From positions 7,178,197 to 7,242,196 of the forward strand of contig CM057157.1 of NCBI GenBank assembly GCA_029962745.1: a DNA stretch of 64,000 nucleotides, written 5' to 3'. Shown piece by piece: positions 50,706 to 60,008 of this stretch (its first letter is position 1; every line of letters begins with the position of its first letter). The notes below the pieces were generated by a model, which saw nothing but the letters and a program-made list of their open reading frames with translations, made no database searches and was not told the origin of the DNA. Origin of the DNA: Echinometra lucunter (Eukaryota > Echinodermata > Echinoidea > Camarodonta > Echinometridae). The position numbers were made by a program, and so were the translations under genes.

Positions 50706-51889
50706 ACACAACTAGAGGCGTAAATCAAAACAACTATATCGTGAGAATAGTTTTCCATCTTCGAATTTATTTGCTTTCCTCGTGATGCCCCCCCCCCTCC
50801 AAGAGAAAGGAGACCAGTAACACGATACCTCACAAGCTTGTGTCAAATAATTCCGCTCTCTAAAATCATCATCAGATCCAGTAGAATATGTCCTTCATAA
50901 TGCACGACACACGTTGAAACAATACTCATCTCCTTTCAATCAAATTTTCTTATCAATTCACTTTCAGTTTCTTTATTTTAGTTCCAACGGAGAGTTGCTA
51001 GAGAAAGAAAATGAGAGAGAAGAAGGGGGGGGGCAGGGGCGGGGTAGCGTGTTTCAAAGGGGATGCACCAGCGAAAAAGGGCACTCTTAATAAAAAAAAA
51101 GAAAGAAAAGAGGCACTTACAAAGTATGAACCCAAGGAGAAATACCATTTTGAGGTGTTAGTATAGTTACCCCTAACTCCTACTAGACTCACTTTTAAGA
51201 ATCATTTTGGGCATATTTTCCTTTACATGATGATAACTACTTTGCAGTGGTATATATTGCTCTTTCACTCTTTTCCGAGCGAGTGAAGCAAGCGAGCAAA
51301 AATATTAACTATTTTTGCTTAAGGCCACGACGATCGCATTTTTCAAAGCGACTGGATAAAAACAGGATCTAATTGATTTTAAGGCTCTTTCATATCACTG
51401 TTATTTTCATAATTTAACCCTGTCGTTTTCTAAACTGACAAAATCATGATGCTAAATTGACAAAATCATGATGTTTCAATGCATTTATGAGGTTCGATCA
51501 TATCACGTTTTATTAGAGAAAATAGTCAAATTGATGGGGTTTAAAGAACAATTCCATCAAGAACAGGAGAATAGACTTTATGGTTTTAACATACTTGATG
51601 TGCCGTGCTTGAGATAATTATCTGATTATGATAAGCAAGGGCCAACGAGCGTGGTGGATGAGCTTAAAAACATGTGGAAAATATATTCTCATTGCTTAGG
51701 GGCACTGCTCGTTCTTATTAAAGTTGGGGGAGGGCGTCGGGGCATTCCTGCCCACTGCCCAACTGACTCACACTGTGATGATATCATTAGCAAGGGAATC
51801 TCTTATGAAACCTACCTGATTTGGGGGATCTAGGTATATGGCTCTTTGAGGACTTTTATAGGTACTTCCCAGAGGTGCAAGGGAAGAAG
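50706..51889. other. Gene-free stretch
   Basis: C-run at 50789 and a G-rich patch at 51022-51045. Nothing else recognised. Confidence 0.3.
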
Positions 51890-52375
51890 AACTTTGTGAA
51901 ACGGCACAAGAAAGAAAAGGGGTGCTACAATTCAGAAGTAAAAGGGGGGCATCAGATTTGAAGGAGACTTATCTGAGGTGAAAAGGGGCACTTATCAAAA
52001 AGAAAATTTTCAAGCGAAAAGGGGCTTCAACAAGGGGTACATATCATAATAAACCAGGACTCTCATTAGAAATGAAAAGGGTCACTTATCAGATTCGAAA
52101 GGGACGTTTATCGTAAGGGGACAAAAAGCAATTACCATGATTACTAGAAAGGAAAATAAGAGGTCTGAGGAATAAACCATAGGCAATATACAGAAATTTA
52201 CGAAGGGCGCTTACCCAACATGCCCAAGTGGGAAAGGCACGTACCAGAAACCAAAATGGGCACTTTAATATTAATGAAGAAAATGGGCCCTTGTGAAAAG
52301 AAACATGGACATTTTTTATGAATAAAAAGGGGCACTTTGGGGGTGCTTGAAAAGTGAGGGCACTGTGCCTACAGA
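51890..52375 (+). repeat. Degenerate tandem-like repeat around AAAAGGGGCACTTATCA
   Basis: About ten imperfect copies of a block like GAAAAGGGGCACTTATCA occur at irregular spacing of roughly 25-60 bp, with variants such as AAAGGGTCACTTATCAG and AAAATGGGCACTTTAAT. Two related blocks lie near 51075 and 51110. It may be the decayed body of a repeat family. No coding content. Confidence 0.55.
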
Positions 52376-52429
52376 CAGAGGGAAGGGTTTACACACTGAG
52401 ATTGAATTCAAACCTTCATTTCTTTATTG

Positions 52430-52975
52430 GAAAGCCTTTAGTCCCTATCAAGCAGTGAAGCAATCAACCAACCAATCCATAAAACCAACCATTACTTTAT
52501 TAATCCATCCATCCATTTAGTCTTTCACTATAATCAACCAAAAGTACATAAATACGAAGTGAAATAGCTTCCTTAACGGAAAAAAATGTATTGTTATTAT
52601 TATAATCTTTTTATCGCCCAATCGATCATGAAATTAATCAACGAATATTCAACCAACCAATCAATCCATCAATCAATCAAACAACCAATCAGTCTACCAA
52701 CATGACCAACCAATCGATCAACGAATCAATCGTGTAAACAATCAAACAACCAACCAACCAACCCACCAACCAATCATTCTACCAACCAATCACTCCATCA
52801 ACCAATCAATCAACCAACCAATCATTCTTCCAACCAACCAATCAATCAACCAACGTTACCAATCAATCTACCAACCAACCACTCCACTAACCAATCAATC
52901 TACTTCCAATTAATCAATCAACCAACTCATCTACCAATTAATCACTCCACTAACCAATCAATCTACTACCAATGT
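52430..52975 (+). repeat. Degenerate (CAAC)n/(AATC)n array, left half
   Basis: ACCAACCAATCAATC-like units with CTAC and CATC variants. Together with 53681-54535 it forms an array of about 1.4 kb interrupted by a retrotransposon remnant. Read towards minus it is a GATT/GGTT array downstream of gene D. Confidence 0.88.
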
Positions 52976-53680
52976 CGCACTGCCTCGGACGCTTTATACC
53001 GAATTAGAAAAAAATTCGCAACTACTTGGATAATTCCATTACTGAAAAATTAGTCCATGCATTTGTTCTCTGCCATATTTATTCCTGCAACAGCCTAATT
53101 TTTGGTTTGCCACAACGACAAATCAGAAAACTACAGACTATCCAAAACTCAGTGGCAAGATTAATTACTCAAACCCGAAAATATGAATCAATTACCCCTG
53201 TCCTACGAAACTTACATTGGCTTTTTATCCATTCCCGTATTTTGTTTAAACTATTAGTTGTTTGCATATGAATGCTTCCATGAGATAGCCCCATCTTATT
53301 TGACTGAATTGTTAACTTTACATCAGCCCACTCGTACTCTAAGATCAAGCACAAGGAGTTTGTTTGCTGTTCCTCCCATTGTAACCAAAACAGAATGGTG
53401 AGCGCTCTTTTGCATATACGCTTCGTCCATGCTATGGAATGCACTTCCAAATTTTATGAGAAATCTTCATGATTTAGATAATTTTAAGACTTCTCTAAAA
53501 AAGCATTTGTTCAACATGTATTTTTTTCCACATGAACTCAGTGCCCAACACTATCCACATAATTTCTAATTTCATTTCTTAATGTGTATTTCTGTTGTTT
53601 CATATAAGTGCATAGGGACATACTAAGCTATGTGTTATGCGCTATAAAAGAACTGAACACTATTATTATTATCATCATTA
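52976..53680 (+). pseudogene. CR1/L2-type retrotransposon remnant: reverse transcriptase C-terminus and 3' tail
   Basis: The frame at 53026-53271 reads VHAFVLCHIYSCNSLIFGLP, then RKLQTIQNSVARLITQT and ITPVLRNLHWL, typical of the end of CR1/L2-like reverse transcriptases. Similarity continues in shifted frames to about 53520 (APSYLTELL, SSMLWNALP), so at least two frameshifts have occurred. The 3' end reads GCGCTATAAAAGAACTGAAC and then a TTATTATTATCATCATTA tail, as in this class. The upstream catalytic domain and endonuclease are missing. The copy is dead. Confidence 0.85.
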
Positions 53681-53805
53681 ATCAATCAATCAATAAATTA
53701 AGCAACCAATCAGTCAACAAACCAATCAGTCTACCAACTAACCAATCAACCGACCAATCAATCTATAATCTAATCATTCTACCAACCAATCATTCCAGCA
53801 ATTCT

Positions 53806-53852
<47 letters not shown>

Positions 53853-54535
53853 TACAAATAAACCAACCAATCATTGTATCAACCATTCAGGCGACCAATC
53901 AATTATTCTACTAACCAATCAATCAAGCACCAAATCACTCCACTAACCAGTCTAAGTACCAATTGATCAATCAATCAATCAATTAACCAACCAATCAGTC
54001 AACAAACCAAGCATTCAACCAACCAATCATTCAGTCAACGTACCAATCAATCAATCTACAAATCAACCAACCAACCAATCTATCTATCAACCAGTAAGTC
54101 TACAAACCAATTAGTCTACCAACCAATCAAGCAAGCAACCAATCAATCAATCAACGTACCAATCAATCAGTCAATCTACAAATCGACCACCCAATCAATC
54201 ATTCTATCAACCAGTAAGTGTACCAACCAATTAGTCTACTAACCAATCAAGCAAGCAACCAATCACTCCACTAACCAATCAGTCTACCAATCAATCAATC
54301 TACCAACCAACCAATCAACCAATCAGTCAATCAACCAATCAATCAATCAATCCGCGAATCAACCAACCAGTCATTCTATCAACCAATGAATCTACCAAGC
54401 AATCAATCCACCAACCAATTAGTCTACTAACTAATTAGTCTACCAGCCAATCACTCCACTAACCGATGCATCTACCAACCATCAATCTACCGACCGATTC
54501 AATCAACCAACAAATCAATTAATGAACCATCATTC
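53681..54535 (+). repeat. Degenerate (CAAC)n/(AATC)n array, right half
   Basis: About 850 bp of the same kind of units as 52430-52975. It contains longer internal repeats, for example blocks near 54040-54130 and 54150-54250 that repeat about 115 bp apart. The Asn/Gln/Ser/Thr frame at its left is an artefact. Confidence 0.88.
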
Positions 54536-55491
54536 GTTCGGTCGAGTTGGTTCATTCACTCAAATGATTTATTTTTCATAAAATTAACCAACCACCTTGC
54601 AAAAACAATAGCAATCAAAATACCACCTGCCAAATAAATAATCAGTAATTCATCGTCTTTATCAATTGCATAATCAAAATATAAAACTGTTCTTTTATCG
54701 TTTGAATAAAATCTAATAACATTAACCATTCAGTAAAAATGTCGAATATAGAAAACGTTGTTCATGTTTCCGGTAAAGGGCATTACGCTTAAAACGTTTG
54801 ATTACTTCACAAAGCAACACCGAACTAAAGTTATAGAAATCTGAATAAAGGTCCTTTGTAACATTTTGTTAAACAAATGCCCAAAACAGTTAATTTTCAT
54901 GCTTAAAACGTATTATTTAGAAAAGAATACATGGATTGATATTTTTCTGTTTAAGTTTAATTGTGAAGATTGTAAAAAAAAAAAAAAGAGCTACTTTTAC
55001 ATTCAAATATATCCTTCCCACGATCAAGTGAAGTTAAAAGTAAATACATTTTACCCTGGTGTGATGAAGCAAAGGAATGGGCTATATAAGAACAAAAGAA
55101 ATGATTCTCCATTAAAATATAAGTTATCCTCTTACTGCAGCTAGAATTGAGGGTGACAAATACAGCACAATGTTTCACCAAAGGAACTTATGACTTAAAC
55201 CTAGATAAGAACTAATAAAAATATCTCGACAGTATTTCCTCAAATTACATGATAAATAGCTCATTCGTTCGGCGATCAGCGTAACGTACATTATACAAGT
55301 ATTTCCATATCTCCTTTCTTTTTAAAGTGATTACACAATGGTAAAAAATATTTTGATATATGATCAAGAATGGAATTCTAAGAAGAATAACATTAAAATA
55401 TTGATGATTTTCAATCGAAATCAATGCATTTTGGCTAATTTTCTCATAAAAAGTCAAGAGTTGACCAAAAAAATTGAGTAAGAGGTATGAC
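54536..55491. other. Gene-free stretch; left part of an unrecognised open frame
   Basis: AT-rich. A 171-codon minus-strand frame spans 55245-55760 and overlaps the inverted repeat at 55492-55638. It has no recognisable domain and no signal that I trust as a gene, and its Ile/Phe/Leu-rich content fits AT-rich repeat sequence. Confidence 0.35.
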
Positions 55492-55638
55492 GTCAAAGTG
55501 GGTACCCAGCTTCGCGCATTGCAGTTGTGCTGCGCGCTAGACTGTACAATATGTATTATACCTTGCGCGCATTTTGCTAGAATTGCGCGACATGGTACCC
55601 ACTTTGACGTCATTTTGACGTCAAAGTGGGTACCCAGG
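55492..55638. repeat. Inverted-plus-direct repeat of TGACGTCAAAGTGGGTACC
   Basis: TGACGTCAAAGTGGGTACCC occurs on + at about 55492, inverted at about 55596-55614, and again on + from about 55617. The inner part pairs GCTTCGCGCATTGCAG- and GAATTGCGCGACATG-like sequence and has GCGCGC blocks, so the first two copies bound a small MITE-like unit. The third copy directly abuts it. Confidence 0.7.
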
Positions 55639-55846
55639 TGAAACTGGGTCACAGCTGAGGGGTCAAAAATATCCTGAAATCTTACCACATTTAGGGGTTT
55701 CCTTGGCAACACGACTTTTAAAAAAACTTTAGGCAGATGTTTTTCTGCTAATAAAATCATGCTCTTTTAAATGAACTAACATTGTTTCAGCATTGGGTAC
55801 CCCCTTTAATTGTCAGAGTAGAAATGTTATTTCGAGCACCATGCCA

Positions 55847-55852
55847 TTTATT
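55847..55852 (-). terminator. Possible polyadenylation signal of gene D
   Basis: AATAAA on the minus strand about 470 nt after the gene D stop. No other evidence. Confidence 0.35.
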
Positions 55853-56283
55853 TCTTTAAATAAGTATCTGAACAACTACGAACAAACTCACAGAAAAAAA
55901 ACCCTTCATTGTAATCTTATATAACGGATAAGAGGACAGACGAATGAATGATTGCGTCAAATTATCACTATTCATAAACTTCTTCAGAGTATAAACATGA
56001 TGTAATGTCTGTATCAAAATTTATAGTTTAGTCCTGTTGGACACTGCTGCAAACGGTTGAAATTATGGTTGAAACACATTAACGAATCGAAGCTATTAAA
56101 CCTGTTCTAATTTGATCTATCCGTCATTCGAAGTGAGGCGGACTTTGAGTGGCACTTCCTGCTCGGTAACTGTTTGCTGAAAGACATGACAAAATGTTGA
56201 CGTCGATGTCACAATTGACGTTAACCTTTACGATGCCTCTAAGCTCTTTCTAAGAGTCTAAACGTGTTCTATGAAGTCGAAGG

Positions 56284-56302
56284 TGGACGTCATTGACGTC
56301 CA
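56284..56302 (-). other. 19-bp palindrome in the 3' UTR of gene D
   Basis: TGGACGTCA, one base, then TGACGTCCA: a perfect inverted repeat starting 18 nt after the stop. The block CTTGGACGTCA is shared with the 3' UTR of gene C. Confidence 0.6.
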
Positions 56303-56319
56303 AGTCAAACATCAACGAC

Positions 56320-56631
56320 CTAGCCAGACTTGAAAAGGAGGATGGCTTTCTGGCCGATGTAGTAGTAGATGAAGTGTTTGGACTCGTGAGTCACATAGCT
56401 GCCGAAGTTGCGCCCGACGATGCAATGCCAGGTTGGTTGATGCTTCTCGTCGAACTTCTTCTTGATATGAGCGGCGACATCCTTCTCGACGTTGAACTTC
56501 TCGAAGGCCTCTTGGGCAGCGTCGATGGCGTCTTCCTGTTCTTCTTCGATCATGTCAACATTCTTTACGACGATTTCGTCTTTTTTGCTGGTCTCTGACA
56601 TGAACCCGGTTCCACGACCACTGCGACTCAT
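56320..56631 (-). CDS. DYNLL-like: LC8-type dynein light chain, gene D
   Basis: The protein has 103 residues. A leader of about 16 residues ([15 protein letters not shown]) precedes the LC8 domain: [14 protein letters not shown], a helix pair (…[20 protein letters not shown]), then [28 protein letters not shown] and LLFKSG. The groove strand, the dimer-interface His and the C-terminal Ser are intact, so a functional dimeric LC8 hub is expected. The second helix has [10 protein letters not shown] where canonical LC8 has a less acidic stretch. The MSR start is shared with A and B. The ATG directly follows the acceptor (CATGCACAG then ATGAG); the intron is 56632-57029. The open frame continues upstream of this ATG, but the splice acceptor and the agreement with A fix this start. 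Confidence 0.95.
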   Translation of the reverse strand: MSRSGRGTGFMSETSKKDEIVVKNVDMIEEEQEDAIDAAQEAFEKFNVEKDVAAHIKKKFDEKHQPTWHCIVGRNFGSYVTHESKHFIYYYIGQKAILLFKSG

Positions 56632-57029
56632 CTGTGCATGTAAAAGAAAGATAGGAAAATGGCTTAAAATGATGAAATCATAAACAACAAGCAAGGCGGA
56701 CAAGGATCTCCAAAAGTTTGTGTAGAAAGCAATTTAATTAACATTTGACAACAAATGGTTCATTTTCTCAATTACTAACAAGTACTTTATGCTACATTTC
56801 AAAATGCATGTATAATCCATATTGCATGAAAATGGTCAGGTAACAGTCATAGGAACGCATAGGTGATTACGCATGACACTCATCAGGTCTATCTCAGAAA
56901 ATGACACATTCTCTCATAATTTTCAGCAATCCTTTCATAAAATAGCATTGCAGCACAGCAGTTACTTATACGTAGCAGCAAACATTATGATAATAATGAT
57001 AAATACAATAAACATCGAGAAGAACTTAC

Positions 57030-57132
57030 GATGAACGATGTTATCGGTGAACCACGAGATGAAACAAGAAAGACAGGCTTGGGTGAATCGTAAAAGACGT
57101 TGTCTTAACGATGCAAGGGTTGAAAATGAGCT
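57030..57132 (-). other. Noncoding first exon of LC8 gene D
   Basis: About 103 nt without any ATG, ending GTTCATC then GTAAGTT. It shares AGCTCATTT at its start and ACAACGTCT in its middle with gene A (CAACGTCT). Confidence 0.65.
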
Positions 57133-57161
57133 GAGAGAAAACCCTACTTCTCCCTTATATC
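57132..57161 (-). promoter_or_regulatory. Core promoter of LC8 gene D
   Basis: GATATAAGGG at 57161-57152 lies about 28 bp before TCTCAGCTCATTTT (predicted start at 57132), matching gene A. A CRE-type palindrome TGACGTCA lies further upstream at 57416-57423, next to a G run. Confidence 0.6.
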
Positions 57162-57541
57162 ACAGAGCAAGAACTCACCAAATTCGTCAGCACTCAAAAG
57201 CAAACAAAACAATCAGAATGAGAAAAGGAAATAAGGAGCGCACCCCCTAAAAAAAAAACCAACCACGTGAGATATTCCTACAACGCCCATTCATTCATGC
57301 AAGCGTTGTCTCCCGTATCATGCGACCCTCCGTCAAGGTCAAAGAAAGAAAAAAAATTGTTAGACCTCTAGGTGCTGCAGCATTCCGGCGGGAGGGGGGG
57401 GGGGGGGGGACTCACTGACGTCATTTGGGGTAGCACTGCTAGTTTGCAATTTTTTTTTTTTTCAAAACTTTTACAAGATTTTACAAAGCTGAAATGAAAT
57501 AGATTCATGTTGACATTAATGGGGGTTGGGAACTCTCCCTC

Positions 57542-57806
57542 CATAGCTTTTAACAAAATATCACCACTGACGTGTGATATAAATCTAAAATTCCGTAGCT
57601 TTTAACACAATACGGTCATTGTCAAGACTGCAAATCGACGAAGCCTTACCAACGAACAGTAGCTTGTAACGTGGTGTTCAATAAAGACCCGTGGTTTGGT
57701 GAAAGAGTGGCATTTCACGCCCATGGTGAAACCGTGGTAATATTTGTGAAAACAAGGGGCCATTGGATGCTTTTTCTATCGCATACCAGCTTTCGTAGCT
57801 TTTAAC
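57542..57806 (-). promoter_or_regulatory. Array of GTTAAAAGCTACG motifs upstream of LC8 gene D
   Basis: Read in the direction of gene D, from near to far: GTTAAAAGCTATG (57542-57554), GTTAAAAGCTACG (57594-57606), GTTACAAGCTACT (57658-57670), GTTAAAAGCTACG (57794-57806). Spacings are 52, 64 and 136 bp, the last about two units. The GGTGATATTTTG before the nearest motif matches GGTGATATTTTTG before a motif at gene A. TCTTTATTGAACACCACG before the third motif matches TCTTTATTCATGACACAACG at gene C. The array lies 0.4-0.7 kb before the predicted start. Confidence 0.6.
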
Positions 57807-59220
57807 GTACTGTGTGATTAAACGTGCTTCAAATAAAACAAATATACCGTGAGAATTGAATTTCCCTCTCCATTTTTATTCACTTTCCTTGAAGATTCAA
57901 TGAGAAAATAAATTTATGAACAAAATAAAAGGCAAAAGAATGAATAGACAGAAACTTTATCAAATGTTTCATTAATTCGATACCCCCTCCCCGGCAATAA
58001 AGAAAAAAACAAAAACCAAAAAACGCGCATATATCGAATGAATGTATCATTTAATATTTAATCAGTAAGCCTAGTGCGAAAAAAACTTTAAAGGTGAAGG
58101 ATATTAGATTTATTTCTATGTATGTCCATTTAATTTATCCTCCTCACCTGTCTAGTTTATCTTCCCTTCATAATTTCGAATCGATGATCTCGGTAGAAGG
58201 GGAACGGGTAACCAAGTAGGGGTTATCACACCCTATACTGCGGAGAAGATATAAGAAAAATTCCCCTCCTCCTCGGTTTGACAATCACAAACTTCAAATT
58301 TATTTTTGCTCTTAATATTACATCTTATGTAATCTTCCCTTGACTAGAAAAGCATTTAGCTATACAGGACCTAATTACCATGATTACGGGAATAGTATTA
58401 ATCAAACCCTCAAACTTTATAACAACGTTCACACCTTCAAAAACACCTAAAGCTATCTATGCTAAATGAGTACAAAACATAACATGATATATATACGGGC
58501 GTATTGACATTTTAATGCCATAAACATTTCAAACCATATATCGAAATTTCACCAATATCCCAATCCATGATACTGCGACTCTCGAATCTATATACTTCTC
58601 TCTTCTTCTAGCCTCTTCTTTCTCCTTTACGGTATAACACATCAATCATCCCTATTATCTTCTGGATCTATTCATTTTCCACTTACCTTCTTCCACGCCA
58701 ACTTTATTTTTTCAACCTAGAAATTTAAAATCCAAGACGGTGTTTTTTAAAATTAATAATTGTATACAATTACTCCACCAACTTTTCAAAAGGGGCTCAC
58801 CATTACAAGTCTCGCTTTTTAATCATGTTAATAAGCCTCTCGTTTTCACATGTTATGCATTTTTTTTTTTTTTTTTTTTTTGCTGTCAATAATGTTCAAA
58901 CTGTCGTATCCGCTCAATCATAGTGCACCCTTTGCTATACATTGACGATTGTAAACTATATAACAAAATATATTTTTATATTTTTTTATTATTATTTTTG
59001 TAATATTGTTACCAGCTCGTATACTTTGTTATATTGTTTGTTATTTTGTATATGTACCAAACACGTGGAAATAAATCAATAAAAATCATTCAATCAAACC
59101 AATCCTCAATGTATAGCAAAGGGTGCCCTATGATACACATTTTCCTCAGCTTTTAGCGGAACTTGAATTCATTATTAATAAACATGTGCAACAAAATTCA
59201 AATTAACTTAATGTTGGAAG
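57807..59220. other. Gene-free stretch
   Basis: AT-rich, with a poly-T run at 58859-58880. No gene recognised. Confidence 0.3.
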
Positions 59221-59400
59221 CAGGCGCGGTTCTAGAGAAAAAAAAAATGGGGGGGGGGGGCTACCCGGGGATTCGAGGGTTGTAATTTATGTTAGAATTT
59301 AAAATTGCACTTTATCGTCCAATTTTTTTTTTTTTTTTTTTTTTGGGGGGGGGGGGGACTTGAGCCCCTAAAGCCCCCCCCCCCCGTAGAACCGCGCCTG
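59221..59400. mobile_element. hAT-type MITE with 8-bp target duplication
   Basis: The ends are CAGGCGCGGTTCTA and its exact inverted copy. The flanks GTTGGAAG (59213-59220) and CTTGGAAG (59401-59408) match in 7 of 8 bases. The element is 180 bp, with G-tracts and a C-tract just inside the ends and an AT-rich core. CAG..CTG ends and 8-bp duplications are typical of hAT. Confidence 0.9.
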
Positions 59401-60008
59401 CTTGGAAGGGGAGGGACAGCACCCTCTTCCATAGTTTTTCACTAGCGAAAAAGTTCTGAACAGGTGCCTCAATTACCATTGTTCTTTCATGAGAGTTCTC
59501 GTTACAGGTACGTGTCATTTCAGCGGGTGCCGTTCTCATGCAGTAATTTTGAAATTGAAATTGCCCGTTTCTCCCGATACGTCATGAGCACCATCCATGC
59601 TCTTCTGTATACTCAATACATAATCTAAATAAATGGTAACTTTACACTTTGATTATTTTTCGTATTTTCCTGTACCGTATCTTCATGCGGGCTTCATCTT
59701 ATTCTTAATTAATATTTCTTACATTTTCCGATTCTGAAAAAAAATTCCAACAAAAAAAAAACATTTTTTCGGCTATGTCAAAATGGCACCCCATGTACAA
59801 TCTCCAAATACATTATATATCACATAGGGCCTAGGAGTTTCATGTAATTTTTTCATTTCATCTCCCTCTCCCCTCCTCTCTCTCTCTCTCTCTCTCTCTC
59901 CTCTCTTTCCCTTCTCTCTCTCTCAAATTTATAAGCCCGTCAAATAATCATGTGCACAATGTACTTCAACAAAAGAGAAATATAACACATTTTCTTTCAT
60001 GCAAATGC
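59401..60008. other. Gene-free stretch with (TC)n at about 59875-59925
   Basis: Unique AT-rich sequence plus a TC microsatellite. No gene recognised. Confidence 0.3.
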
